Assembly: GCA_016794525.1 (NCBI GenBank)
Contig: JAEUJY010000172.1
Span: forward strand, 1-64,000
Direction: 5' to 3'
From: Myxococcales bacterium
Lineage (GTDB): Bacteria > Myxococcota_A > Polyangia > Haliangiales > Haliangiaceae
DNA length: 64,000 nt
Shown here: positions 1 to 11,507 of the stretch, piece by piece
Numbering within the stretch: the first letter of the stretch is position 1
Layout of the letters: each line of letters begins with the position of its first letter
Made by a program: the position numbers and the translations under genes
Notes under the pieces: model-generated
Databases searched by the model: none
What the model saw: only the letters and a program-made list of their open reading frames with translations
Told to the model about the DNA's origin: nothing

Positions 1-180
1 GCGGCGGCCAAGCCTGCGGCGGCGGCCAAGCCCGCGGCGGCGGCCAAGCCCGCGGCGGCGGCCAAGCCTGCGGCGGCAGCCAAGCCTGCAGCGGCGGCCA
101 AGCCTGCAGCGGCGGCCAAGCCTGCGGCGGCGGCCAAGCCCGCGGCGGCGGCCAAGCCCGCAGCGGCGGCCAAGCCTGCG
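1..180 (+). repeat. 15-bp tandem repeat encoding AAAKP units
   Basis: Units of the form GCG-GCG-GCC-AAG-CC(C/T) are repeated about twelve times with only third-position and occasional Ala-codon changes. The 15-bp period preserves the reading frame. Near-identity at the DNA level suggests recent slippage-type expansion, so the copy number probably varies between strains. Confidence 0.85.
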
Positions 181-213
181 GCGGCCAAGAAGCCGCCGGC
201 GAAGAAGAAGTAG
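1..213 (+). CDS. C-terminal tail of an Ala/Lys/Pro-rich basic protein (5' end outside window)
   Basis: The frame is open from base 1 and ends at TAG 211-213, giving 71 codons of a longer protein. The visible part is almost wholly a repeated AAAKP pentapeptide and ends in a Lys-rich PPAKKK tail. Such tails occur on histone H1-like and AlgP-like DNA-binding proteins and as basic extensions on other bacterial nucleoid or ribosome-associated proteins. The functional N-terminal part is not in the window, so no family is assigned. The next gene starts 8 bp after the stop. Confidence 0.75.
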   Translation, partial: AAAKPAAAAKPAAAAKPAAAAKPAAAAKPAAAAKPAAAAKPAAAAKPAAAAKPAAAAKPAAAKKPPAKKK

Positions 214-221
214 CGGCCGCG

Positions 222-1133
222 TTGGAGCTGCTGTTCTGCGGGTCGGGGTGGCTGGACGTCGTCGACGTCATCGCGGCGCGCCTGCCCGCCGGGTGCCGGC
301 TGCGGGCGTGGGATCGCCAGCGGCCGCTGGTCGACGAGGTGCAAGCCGCGCCGCCTGACGTGCTGCTGCCGTCGAACGCCCACGTCGACGCGGCGGTCAT
401 CACCGCCGCCGCGCCGCGCCTGCGGTTGATCCAGCAGCCCGCCGCCGGCACCGACGCGATCGATCTGGCCGCCGCGCGCGCCCACGGCGTCCCGGTGTGC
501 AACGCGCCGGGCGCGAACCAGACCGCCGTCGCCGAGGCGACGCTGCTGCTCCTCTTGATGCTGGCGCGGCGGTGGCCGCTGGCTCAGCGCGCGTTCGCGT
601 CCGCGACGATCGGCGCGCCGCTCGGCCGTGAGCTCGCCGGCCGCCAGCTCGCGATCGTCGGGCTCGGGCGCATCGGCCAGGCGGTCGCGGCCCGGGCCCA
701 GGCGTTGGGCATGCGCGTCGTCGGCGCCACGTCGACCACCTCGCGGCCCGCGCTGCACGCCATGCTCGCCGCCAGCGACGCGGTGTCGCTGCACTGTCCG
801 CTCACCGCGGCCACGCGGGGCCTGATCGACGCCGCGGCCCTGGCCGCGCTCCCGCCGCACGCGCTGGTGGTCAACCTGGCGCGCGGTCCGGTGATCGATC
901 GCCCGGCGCTGGAGGCCGCGCTGGCCCGGGGCCACCTCGGCGGGGTCGGCCTCGACGTGTTCTGGCACGAGCCCTGGGACCCCGCGGACCCGCTGTACGC
1001 CGATCCCCGGGTGGTGACCCTCCCTCACGTGGCCGGCTCGACCCAGGAGGCCTTCGCGGCCATCGCCGGGATCGTCGTCGACAACGTCGCCCGCCTGCAA
1101 CGCGGTGCGCCGCTCGTGCATCGAATCGCCTGA
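222..1133 (+). CDS. D-2-hydroxyacid dehydrogenase family protein
   Basis: 303 aa with a TTG start; no ATG or GTG with better context is visible. This is an NAD(P)-dependent dehydrogenase of the D-isomer-specific 2-hydroxyacid family (phosphoglycerate, glyoxylate and formate dehydrogenase relatives). The nucleotide-binding loop GLGRIG lies at residues 147-152. The catalytic Arg is in NLARGPVID (R221), the Glu in FWHEPW (E250) and the His in LPHVAGS (H269), so the Arg/Glu/His triad is complete. The N-terminal substrate domain is rather short. Substrate cannot be read from sequence. It lies 8 bp after the AAAKP protein and may be co-transcribed with it. Confidence 0.88.
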   Translation: MELLFCGSGWLDVVDVIAARLPAGCRLRAWDRQRPLVDEVQAAPPDVLLPSNAHVDAAVITAAAPRLRLIQQPAAGTDAIDLAAARAHGVPVCNAPGANQTAVAEATLLLLLMLARRWPLAQRAFASATIGAPLGRELAGRQLAIVGLGRIGQAVAARAQALGMRVVGATSTTSRPALHAMLAASDAVSLHCPLTAATRGLIDAAALAALPPHALVVNLARGPVIDRPALEAALARGHLGGVGLDVFWHEPWDPADPLYADPRVVTLPHVAGSTQEAFAAIAGIVVDNVARLQRGAPLVHRIA

Positions 1134-1276
1134 GGCCCGCGACCCACCCCCCTGCGTCCGCGAACCGCCCCGAGAAGGCCCGGCGCCGCGTTGCCGGAAA
1201 CGGCGGATTGTGTTTACCTTCGCGCGCTTCGCCCCGCCGCTCGTCGACGGGGCACACCCTCCACGAAGGATCCGTC

Positions 1277-1957
1277 ATGAGCTGGTTCGTCAGCTACGTC
1301 CGCTCCTCGGTCGGCGCCAAGCAGTTGATGGCCGTCACCGGGCTCGGGCTCGTCCTGTTCGCGATCGTCCACATGATCGGCCACCTCGGCATGTTCAGCG
1401 GGCGAGACCACTACAACGCGTACGCGCACTTCCTGCAGGGCCTGGGCGGCCTCAAGTGGATCGCCCGCGGCGGCCTGCTCACGATCTTCGTGGTCCACAT
1501 GATCACCGGCATCTCGCTGGCCCGCGCCAACGCGGCCGCGCGGCCGCAGAAGTACGTCGTGCAGCGCTACACCCGCACGACCTTCTACGCGCGGACGATG
1601 GCGCTGACCGGCCTCGTCGTGCTGGCGTTCATCGTCTACCACCTGATGCACTTCACGCTCGGCTGGATCCAGCCCGACTACTTCCACCACCTCGACGACA
1701 AGGGCCGCTACGACGCCTACTCGATGTTCGTCCTGGGCTTCAAGAACACCGGCATCCTGATCTCGTACCTGGTGGCGGTGACGCTGCTGTGCCTGCACCT
1801 GGCGCACGGCGCCGGCAGCTGGCTGCAGTCGCTCGGCCTCAACCACCCGAAGTACGCGGTCCTCACCAAGAACGCGGGCCCGGCGCTCGCGCTCATCCTG
1901 ATCGCCGGATACCTCGCGCCGCCGCTCGGCGTCGCGTTCAACCTCATCAAGCTGTAA
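1277..1957 (+). CDS. sdhC: succinate dehydrogenase/fumarate reductase cytochrome b558 subunit
   Basis: 226 aa. The ATG at 1277 is chosen because AAGGA lies 7 bp upstream and the protein then begins with the usual MSWFxxYxxSSVGxK opening. It has five hydrophobic segments with membrane-embedded His residues (for example in [13 protein letters not shown]), as in the single-subunit diheme b558 family (SdhC of Bacillus, FrdC of Wolinella). It anchors the SdhAB dimer in the inner membrane and exchanges electrons with quinone. It is first in an sdhC-sdhA-sdhB operon, 10 bp before sdhA. Confidence 0.93.
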   Translation: MSWFVSYVRSSVGAKQLMAVTGLGLVLFAIVHMIGHLGMFSGRDHYNAYAHFLQGLGGLKWIARGGLLTIFVVHMITGISLARANAAARPQKYVVQRYTRTTFYARTMALTGLVVLAFIVYHLMHFTLGWIQPDYFHHLDDKGRYDAYSMFVLGFKNTGILISYLVAVTLLCLHLAHGAGSWLQSLGLNHPKYAVLTKNAGPALALILIAGYLAPPLGVAFNLIKL

Positions 1958-1967
1958 GGCCGCCGCC

Positions 1968-3902
<1,935 letters not shown>

Positions 3903-4688
3903 ATGAGCGACATGAACCTGACCCTCCACATCTGGCGGCAAGCCAAGGGCACCGCCGCCGGCGCGATGAAGACCTACCAGGTCAAGGGCATCAGCGAGCA
4001 CGCGTCGTTCCTCGAGATGCTCGACGTGCTCAACGAGCAGCTGCAGGAGAAGGGCGAGGAGCCGGTCGCGTTCGACAGCGACTGCCGCGAGGGCATCTGC
4101 GGCATGTGCTCGCTGGTGATCAACGGTCGGCCCCACGGCCCCGACGCCGGCACCACCACCTGCCAGCTGCACATGCGGCGGTTCAAGAACGGCGACGAGA
4201 TCTACATCGAGCCGTTCCGCGCCGGCGCGTTCCCGGTCGTGCGCGACCTGTGCGTCGACCGCAAGGCGTTCGACGACATCGTCGCCGCCGGCGGCTACGT
4301 GACCGCCAACGTCGGCTCGGCGCCCGACGCCAACGCGGTGCCGATCCCCAAGGAGCAGGCCGACCGCGCGTTCGACGCCGCGGCGTGCATCGGCTGCGGC
4401 GCCTGCGTCGCCGCGTGCCCCAACAGCTCGGCGATGCTGTTCACCGCCGCCAAGGTCGCGCACCTCGCGCACCTGCCGCAGGGCCAGCCCGAGCGGCTGC
4501 GCCGGGTGAAGGCGATGGTCACCGCGATGGACGCCGCCGGCTTCGGCAACTGCTCGAACCACTACGAGTGCGAGGCGGCCTGCCCCAAGGGCATCAGCAA
4601 GGACTACATCGCGCTGATGAACCGCGACTACGCCAAGAGCGTGTTCGTGGCCAAGGACGCCAAGGCCGTCTCCGACGGCGCCGGCTGA
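3903..4688 (+). CDS. sdhB: succinate dehydrogenase/fumarate reductase iron-sulfur subunit
   Basis: 261 aa. The N-terminal ferredoxin domain has 2Fe-2S ligands Cys61, 66, 69 and 87. The C-terminal domain holds the 4Fe-4S motif [12 protein letters not shown] and the 3Fe-4S motif beginning [14 protein letters not shown]. It relays electrons between SdhA flavin and the SdhC hemes and quinone. It starts at the base after the sdhA stop codon. Third and last gene of the sdhCAB operon. Confidence 0.95.
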   Translation: MSDMNLTLHIWRQAKGTAAGAMKTYQVKGISEHASFLEMLDVLNEQLQEKGEEPVAFDSDCREGICGMCSLVINGRPHGPDAGTTTCQLHMRRFKNGDEIYIEPFRAGAFPVVRDLCVDRKAFDDIVAAGGYVTANVGSAPDANAVPIPKEQADRAFDAAACIGCGACVAACPNSSAMLFTAAKVAHLAHLPQGQPERLRRVKAMVTAMDAAGFGNCSNHYECEAACPKGISKDYIALMNRDYAKSVFVAKDAKAVSDGAG

Positions 4689-4765
4689 TCGCCGCGGCGA
4701 ACGCGAGGCGGCGGCGGGTAGACCGATCCCCACGCTCGCGCGTCCGACTCCGCATGGAGGCAGAC

Positions 4766-5326
4766 GTGGAGCGACGTGCGTCACGGGCGCGATCGTCGGG
4801 GTGCGCGCGGTCGGGGCGGGCCGGCGCGCGGCGGCGCGGCGCGCTGGCCGCGCTGGTGGCGGTCGCGCTGGTGGGGCTGGGTGGATGCCACGACGAGGCG
4901 TCGCCGCCGGCGGGCCGCGGATCGTCGTCGAGCACGGCCCCGGTCGTGGCCGCGGGACCTGCGGGCGCCGCGGCGGCGGCGGCGGCGACGGCGGTCGACG
5001 CCGGGACGCTCGCGGGCGTGGTCGACGCTGGGGCGCTCGATGCGGTGGTGAGCGCCGACGCGACGTCGGCCACCGCGACCACGCCGCCCGACGCGACGTC
5101 GTGCGGCGGACGGACGTGCGCCGCCGGGACGCGCTGCTACCGGCTGGAGATCGGGAACGGCACGCCGATGGTCACCAGCCCACCCGAGATCCGGTTCGAG
5201 TGTCGCCGCCGGGCGCCGCGCGGCGCGTGGGGGTGCCGCCGGCGCGGCGCCGGCTTCACCTGCACCGCGCTCGTGCCGATGCAGCCCCCGATCCAGTCGA
5301 CCGAGGGGCCCGACGCCGACCGATGA
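4766..5326 (+). CDS. putative lipoprotein, unknown function
   Basis: 186 aa from GTG 4766, chosen because GGAGG at 4756-4760 is well spaced for it; ATG 4754 in the same frame would add four residues. A long Arg-rich N-region is followed by a hydrophobic stretch and lipobox LGGC. A low-complexity Ala/Ser/Thr linker comes next, then a C-terminal Cys-containing domain (CGGRTCAAGTRCYRLE and later FECRR, FTCTA). I do not recognise the family. Extensive Ala/Asp coding makes the exact N-terminus uncertain. Confidence 0.6.
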   Translation: MERRASRARSSGCARSGRAGARRRGALAALVAVALVGLGGCHDEASPPAGRGSSSSTAPVVAAGPAGAAAAAAATAVDAGTLAGVVDAGALDAVVSADATSATATTPPDATSCGGRTCAAGTRCYRLEIGNGTPMVTSPPEIRFECRRRAPRGAWGCRRRGAGFTCTALVPMQPPIQSTEGPDADR

Positions 5327-5482
5327 TGCGTCCGGCTCACCCGGCCAGCGCGTGCAGGCCGGCCAGCGCGGCGTTCCCGGAGGGTGAGGCGAAGCGCCGC
5401 AGGCGACCGCGGTTGCACCGGCGGCGCGCGGCCCCAGCCTGTTCGCGAGAGCCCGAGCGGCCTCTCGCGAGGAGCGTACGCC

Positions 5483-6445
5483 ATGTCTCGCAGTCCCTGC
5501 TGGTTGTTGGCCCTGGCGGTGGCGGCGTGTGGCTCGGCGCCACCGGGGGTGGCGCGCCCCGATCAGCACGGCGCGACCGGCCCGGTGGTGGGGCCGACCG
5601 CGGCGACGCCGCCGTCGTGGGGCGACACGCTGCGCGGCGAGAACCTCGCCGACGTGCTGGTCGACTTCGTCCAGGGCCGGGCGGTGCCGTCGAACTTCTC
5701 GTCCCTGGCCCAGGGCCCCGAGCTGGCGCTGGGCAGCGTCTACGTGGTCAAGGCGCGCCCGGGCAAGACCTGCGCGTCGACCAGCGCCGCCGACTACGAG
5801 GACGCGCGGCTGCCCGACTTCCGCCTGCGCACGCCGGCGTGCGTCGTGAAGATCTTCCCCAAGGCGCAGCGCAAGGACCAGACGGTCCGCGGCAGCGTCC
5901 GCGGCGGCCTGCAGTTCATCGTCGGCGGCAGCCAGGTCAGCGCCGACGCGGTCTACCAGCTGTCGTTCGAGGACACCCAGGCGGTGTTCGAGAGCACCTC
6001 GGACTGCATCGACCTCGAGCGCCTGGCCAAGGCCCGGCTGCCCGAGCGCACCTGCGCCGCCAAGTACATCAGCGGCGCCGTGCTGACGACGATCACCTGG
6101 CGCGACTTCCAGAAGGCCGACGCCGCGGTGACCGGCTCGTACACCTCGCTGGTCAAGGTCGGGCTCGACATCTACGGCTCGACCTCGGGCATGACGATGA
6201 CGCCGGTCCTGAGCTTCGACACCATCGACCTCGAGGCGTTCCGGCTGGTGACCCAGGGCCCCGACGGGTTCCTGCAGGTCGCGCCGCCGACCAAGGCGAT
6301 CGCCTTCGACGACATCCGCCACGCGATCGCGCTGGGCGACGACGCGTTCCGGGCGCTGGCGCGCGGCGACGACCCGCGGTGGAGCCAGCTGTTCGGCCCG
6401 GGCGCGACCTACGCGGTGAAGCTCGACGGCGTCGCCGACGAGTAG
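5483..6445 (+). CDS. putative lipoprotein, unknown function
   Basis: 320 aa. ATG 5483 follows GAGGAG with 8-bp spacing and gives a lipoprotein signal peptide ending in LAVAACGS. The mature protein is a soluble domain with scattered Cys (CASTSA, ACVVKIF, DCIDLE, RTCAAKY) and no recognised motif. It probably sits on a periplasm-facing membrane surface. Neighbours give no functional hint. It is convergent with the minus-strand gene ending at 6474. Confidence 0.75.
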   Translation: MSRSPCWLLALAVAACGSAPPGVARPDQHGATGPVVGPTAATPPSWGDTLRGENLADVLVDFVQGRAVPSNFSSLAQGPELALGSVYVVKARPGKTCASTSAADYEDARLPDFRLRTPACVVKIFPKAQRKDQTVRGSVRGGLQFIVGGSQVSADAVYQLSFEDTQAVFESTSDCIDLERLAKARLPERTCAAKYISGAVLTTITWRDFQKADAAVTGSYTSLVKVGLDIYGSTSGMTMTPVLSFDTIDLEAFRLVTQGPDGFLQVAPPTKAIAFDDIRHAIALGDDAFRALARGDDPRWSQLFGPGATYAVKLDGVADE

Positions 6446-6473
6446 CCCGACCGGCGGGGCGGCGGCGGCAGGG

Positions 6474-7346
<873 letters not shown>

Positions 7347-7411
7347 GGCCGAAGCCTACGCCATCGGCCCCGGCGAGGACGTCCGGCCGGCGGGGAAGGC
7401 CGGCATCCGCG

Positions 7412-7729
7412 TCACAGCGCGAGCATGGCGATGACCACGACCAGGGCCGCGGCCAGGAGCGCGGCCGCCATGAGCTGCGCGATCAGGTCGAGGCGCGTCA
7501 TCGGCCGCGGCGGCGGCGCCTCGTCCGGATCGGCGATGGGGCGGGGCGGGCGTGGCGCGTCGGCCTCGGCGGGCGCGCGCGTCAGCGCGTCGGCGAGGCG
7601 GGCCCGCTCGGCCTCGCTCGCGTCGAGCGCCTGGCGCGCGGTCGCCGCGTCGGCGCGGGCGGCCGCGAGCTCGACCTCGAGGGCCTCGGCCCGTCGCAGC
7701 GCCGCCTCGTGGTCGTCGCGGTAGGTCAC
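7412..7729 (-). CDS. small coiled-coil protein with C-terminal membrane anchor (paralogue 1)
   Basis: 105 aa. It begins MTYRDDHEAALRRAEALE, continues as an Ala/Glu/Arg-rich coiled coil to about residue 50 and a Pro-rich linker, and ends in a single hydrophobic segment (about residues 80-105). The layout is that of a tail-anchored membrane protein with a cytoplasmic coiled coil. It lies 9 bp downstream of a gene for a protein of the same design, so the two form a tandem operon. No known family recognised. Confidence 0.72.
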   Translation of the reverse strand: MTYRDDHEAALRRAEALEVELAAARADAATARQALDASEAERARLADALTRAPAEADAPRPPRPIADPDEAPPPRPMTRLDLIAQLMAAALLAAALVVVIAMLAL

Positions 7730-7738
7730 GGCGTCACC

Positions 7739-8008
7739 TTAGCGCGCCGCGCCGCCGATCAGCGTGGCGACGGCGATCGACAGCAGCAGCACCGCCAGCA
7801 AGACCGCGACGGTGAAGCCGACCGGATCGTCGGCGGGCGCGGCGGGCGCGGGCAGCGCCGGCCCGGTCGGGGCCTGCTGCCGCGCGCGGCGCTCGGCGGC
7901 GGCGGCGCGGCGCTCGGCGGCGGCGGCCTGGTCGCGGGCCCGGCGGAGGTCGCGCTCCAGGGCCGCGGCCCGGGCGACCGCGGCGGCGTGATCGTTGCGA
8001 TAGCTCAT
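7739..8008 (-). CDS. small coiled-coil protein with C-terminal membrane anchor (paralogue 2)
   Basis: 89 aa from ATG 8008, chosen because this start gives MSYRNDHAAAVARAAALE, which aligns with the start of the downstream neighbour (M-S/T-Y-R-N/D-D-H). An Ala/Arg-rich coiled coil, an Ala/Pro linker and one C-terminal transmembrane helix follow. It is the first gene of a two-gene operon created by tandem duplication. Function unknown. Confidence 0.7.
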   Translation of the reverse strand: MSYRNDHAAAVARAAALERDLRRARDQAAAAERRAAAAERRARQQAPTGPALPAPAAPADDPVGFTVAVLLAVLLLSIAVATLIGGAAR

Positions 8009-8198
8009 CGAGGGATCAAGCTGGGGCCGCCGCCGGGGCCGGCAACGGCGAACCGGACCGCGGGGTGTAATCGTGCAGCGCGCGGCGTGGGAAGAAGTCG
8101 GAGGTGGCGCGTTGGGCCGGCGCACAGCGGGCCGCGATCGCGGCGGCCGGCCGAGCGCGCCGTGCGGGCGCGCGTGCGCCTTGTCCCAGGAGCGACCG

Positions 8199-10145
8199 AT
8201 GTCACGCACCCTCCGTCTCACCACCCTGGCCACGCTCGCGCTGGCCACCACCGCCGCCGCGGCCCACGCCGAGACCATCCGCGGCGTGCTCCGCTACACC
8301 GACGCCGACGGCTCGGCCAAGCCGATCCGCAACGCCAAGGTCGAGGTGTGGCGGCTGCGCCCCGGCGCGGTGTTCTGGAGCAACGATCTCACCACCGCCA
8401 CCGACGGCAACGGCGGCCTCGACGCGCCGATCGGCTTCGTCGGCGTCGGCACCAAGACCGCGCTGCGGGTGTTCGCCACCAACGACGCGGCCCAGGTCAT
8501 GACCCAGGACCTGCTGGTCCCGTTCTACCGCGAGCCCGGCCGGCCCGGCACCGAGATCCAGCGCACCACCGCCACCGCCGGCGACTTCCTCGACTTCACG
8601 TTCACGTTCCCCGACGCGTGGGCCAACAACCACTTCAACATCGCCGACGCGATCAAGTGGGCGCGCGACTACGCGCAGGGCCGTCGCGATCCGCGCGAGA
8701 CCGACCTGATCAACCGGGTCGACGTGCACTTCAACAGCCTCAACACGTACTACGACCCGATCCTGCACGCGGTGCGGCTCGATCCGACCTTCGCGATGGA
8801 CGACTTCACCGTGGTCCACGAGTACACGCACTACCTCGAGGAGTCGATCGGCAGCTTCTACGGCATCGCCTCGATCCACGATGGCTGCGCCGCGACCACC
8901 GCGGGCGTCGACGTGCGCGGCCCCGGCCTGGCGTGGATGGAGGGCTTCGCCAGCTACCTGCCGCAGGCGGTGCAGCGCGCGACCGGCGCGCTGGTCGGCA
9001 CGCCGGTCACCGGGAGCATCCCGGCCGGCACCCTCGAGAACCCGGCGTGCCCGCCGACCAACCTGCCGCCCAAGTCGCTCGAGCGGCCGGTGGCCGGCGC
9101 GCTGTTCGATCTGCTCGACGATCCCAACGAGCCGTTCGATCAGCTGGCCAAGCGCGACGTCGAGATCTTCCAGATCTTCGATCGCGAGCTCGACCTGGGC
9201 TGGACCAACCCGACCTTCGATCAGTTCGGCGCGGCGTGGATCGCGCGCGGCCTCGACGCGCCGCAGTTCCTGCAGTCGATCGGCGCCAACGGCATCTTCC
9301 TCGCCGGGCCGGCGCCGACCGAGTTCGTCGCCTACGACCACGCGCCCGCCGCCAACGTCGCGGTGTACCGATCGAGCGACGCCAGGTGGTACGTGCTCGG
9401 CGGTGAGCTGGCCCCGTTCCCGTGGGGCGGCGTGGCCAACGACATCCCGGTGCCGGCCGACTACGACGGCGACGGCCTGACCGACCTGGCGATCCGCCGC
9501 ACCGCCGACGCCACCTGGTGGGTGAAGAACTCGGCCAACGGCACGATCCGCACCTTCACCCAGGGCATCGCCACCGACCGCCCGCTGGTCGCCGACTACG
9601 ACGGCGACGGCGAGGACGACTTCGCGCTGTTCCGCGCCAACGGCCAGCTCACGGTGTTCGGCGACACCGCGCTCGAGCAGCGCACGTTCTACTCGTTCGC
9701 GATCCCCGGCGGCATCCCGGCGGTCGGCGACTTCATCGGCGACAGCAAGCCCGACCTGGCGATCTACGAGCCGTCGACCGGCGCGTTCTGGATCACCTCG
9801 CTGTTCGGCACCGGCGGCTGGTCGTTCCCGACGGTCGGCCGCGCCTTCGCCGACGACGTGCCGGTGGTCGGCGACTACACGCTGGGCGGCAAGCAGGAGC
9901 TCGCGGTCTACGAGCCGTCGACCGGCAACTTCCGCGTGCTGCCGTTCATCGGCGGCACGGTCACCGCGACCTGGTGGGGCGTCACCGGCGAGCGCCCGGT
10001 GCCCGCCGACTACGACGGCGACGGCGACACCGACATGGCCACCTGGAACCCGAGCAACGGCTGGTGGTACATCCGCACCAACACCGGCGGCCTGCGCAGC
10101 CAGCAGTGGGGCACCGCCGGCGACGTCGCCGTCCCGGCCCCGTGA
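8199..10145 (+). CDS. secreted zincin-like protein with FG-GAP/VCBS repeats
   Basis: 648 aa. ATG 8199 follows AGGAG (8188-8192) and yields a Sec signal peptide ending AAAHA. The N-terminal region has a fibronectin/CarboxypepD-like start. A metallopeptidase-like block follows with HEYTH at 207-211 (HExxH) and a candidate third ligand in WMEGF (E248), as in gluzincins. The C-terminal part (about 430-648) has at least five propeller-type repeats with DYDGDG or DFxGD calcium-binding signatures. It is probably an extracellular or surface protein. Protease activity is inferred from motifs only. It is convergent with the tRNA gene. Confidence 0.82.
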   Translation: MSRTLRLTTLATLALATTAAAAHAETIRGVLRYTDADGSAKPIRNAKVEVWRLRPGAVFWSNDLTTATDGNGGLDAPIGFVGVGTKTALRVFATNDAAQVMTQDLLVPFYREPGRPGTEIQRTTATAGDFLDFTFTFPDAWANNHFNIADAIKWARDYAQGRRDPRETDLINRVDVHFNSLNTYYDPILHAVRLDPTFAMDDFTVVHEYTHYLEESIGSFYGIASIHDGCAATTAGVDVRGPGLAWMEGFASYLPQAVQRATGALVGTPVTGSIPAGTLENPACPPTNLPPKSLERPVAGALFDLLDDPNEPFDQLAKRDVEIFQIFDRELDLGWTNPTFDQFGAAWIARGLDAPQFLQSIGANGIFLAGPAPTEFVAYDHAPAANVAVYRSSDARWYVLGGELAPFPWGGVANDIPVPADYDGDGLTDLAIRRTADATWWVKNSANGTIRTFTQGIATDRPLVADYDGDGEDDFALFRANGQLTVFGDTALEQRTFYSFAIPGGIPAVGDFIGDSKPDLAIYEPSTGAFWITSLFGTGGWSFPTVGRAFADDVPVVGDYTLGGKQELAVYEPSTGNFRVLPFIGGTVTATWWGVTGERPVPADYDGDGDTDMATWNPSNGWWYIRTNTGGLRSQQWGTAGDVAVPAP

Positions 10146-10166
10146 GCCGGTGCAGCGAGGAAGACG

Positions 10167-10249
10167 TGCGAGAGAGGGGACTCGAACCCCTACGGGTGAT
10201 GCCCGCTAGTACCTAAAACTAGTGCGTCTACCAATTCCGCCACTCTCGC
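10167..10249 (-). tRNA. tRNA-Leu (anticodon UAG)
   Basis: On the minus strand a complete class II cloverleaf can be folded. The acceptor stem is GCGAGAG/CTCTCGC with discriminator A. The D-loop has GGTAGACGC. The anticodon stem is CTAGT/ACTAG around loop TTTAGGT, giving anticodon TAG. A variable arm GCGGGCATCACCCGT and T-arm GGGGTTCGAGTCCCC follow. CCA is not encoded. It decodes CUA/CUN leucine codons. Confidence 0.97.
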
Positions 10250-10313
10250 GTGGCGGATCTCTTAGCACGGCGGCTGCGGCGCAGGCCACGGCCGCGGATC
10301 AATCCACGGCGAC

Positions 10314-11507
10314 TCAATCCACGGCGACCGGGCCGAGGTGCCACAGGGCGGGGCCGCGGTAGGTCGGCGTGCTCCAGACGCTGCGGCTGGTGCGGGCGCG
10401 GCCGAGCAGATCGATGGCGTCGCCGCGCAGCGTGCCGCCGCCGAAGCCGGCGCGGAACCAGCCGGTGGTGGGCTCGACCTCGAGCCAGTCGAGCGCGTCG
10501 ATCACCAGCGCCCCGTCGGCGCGCAGCTGGTCGTCGTCGGCGTCGCCGGGCGGGACCACCAGGCCGCGGACGCCGCCGTTGGGCAGCTCGCCGCGCAGCG
10601 CGGCCTCGCGATCGTCGAGGCCGAGCCCGACGGCGACGCCGCGGTTCACCAGCGGGAAGCGCCGCACCGCCTCGCCGCGCGCGCCCAGCGGCGCCGAGTA
10701 CCAGCCGAACGGCAACGTGCCATCGCTGGTGAGCGTCAGGGTCGCGGCGGCGCCGATCGCCTGCCCGGGCCGGTAGCGGACCAGGCCCTGGCGCTCGAGC
10801 CGCGGATCGGCCTGGGCGACGAACGCCGCGAGCAGGCCGCGGTCGCCGTGCAGCAGCGCGGCGGCGGTCAGCACCACCGGGTAGCGGCCGGGCGGCAGCG
10901 GCGCGGCGGTCGGCGTCGCGCGCGCGCGGGTCAGCGCGCCGGCGAGATCGAGGTCGGCCGCCCGGCGGGCGCGGGCGTCGATCGCCGCGCTGGCGGCGCC
11001 GCGCAGCGTCGCGCGCGCGGTGACCGCGGTCTCGCGCCAGGCGGCGCGCTGCGCGCGGCGGGTCACCAGCTCGACGTCCGCGACCTCGGCGGTCACGTCG
11101 GCGGTGGCCAGCTCGGCGGCGGGCAGCGCGGCGAGCAGCGCGTCGACCGCGCCGGCCGGATCGGCGGCCACGTCGGGATCGCTGGTGTCGACGCGCGCCG
11201 GCGCGGCGGGCGCCGGGCTCGCCCACGACGGCCCCAGCGCGGCGTCGGCCCGCGCCACCGCCATCGCCAGCAGCGGGCGCGCGTCGGCGCCGGCGGCCAC
11301 CGTGAAGCTCGCCGTGCCGCGACCGGCCGGTGCGTCGCGGTGCAGCGTGACGGTCAGCGTCGCCCCGGTCGCGGTGCCGCGGCCGGCGAGCTCGCCCAGC
11401 CGGCGCCACGCGCGCTGGGCGGTCACGACCCGCACCGACCAGTCGGCGAGATCGCGGCGGGCCCGCAGCGCGTCGAGCACCGCGGCGCGATCGGCGGCGA
11501 CCGTCAC
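10314..11507 (-). CDS. TldD/PmbA-like (TldE-type) protein
   Basis: 397 aa from GTG 11507, which overlaps the stop codon of the upstream gene (GTGA). Its general layout (an N-terminal SVRV-type strand region, a long middle domain, and a C-terminal block with GWFRAGFGGGTLRGDAIDLLG and RTSRSVWSTPTYRGPALWHLGP) resembles the non-catalytic PmbA/TldE partner of TldD peptidases. It has no HExxxH motif, as expected for that subunit. It very likely forms a heterodimer with the product of the overlapping upstream gene. Assignment rests on architecture and context. Confidence 0.6.
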   Translation of the reverse strand: MTVAADRAAVLDALRARRDLADWSVRVVTAQRAWRRLGELAGRGTATGATLTVTLHRDAPAGRGTASFTVAAGADARPLLAMAVARADAALGPSWASPAPAAPARVDTSDPDVAADPAGAVDALLAALPAAELATADVTAEVADVELVTRRAQRAAWRETAVTARATLRGAASAAIDARARRAADLDLAGALTRARATPTAAPLPPGRYPVVLTAAALLHGDRGLLAAFVAQADPRLERQGLVRYRPGQAIGAAATLTLTSDGTLPFGWYSAPLGARGEAVRRFPLVNRGVAVGLGLDDREAALRGELPNGGVRGLVVPPGDADDDQLRADGALVIDALDWLEVEPTTGWFRAGFGGGTLRGDAIDLLGRARTSRSVWSTPTYRGPALWHLGPVAVD

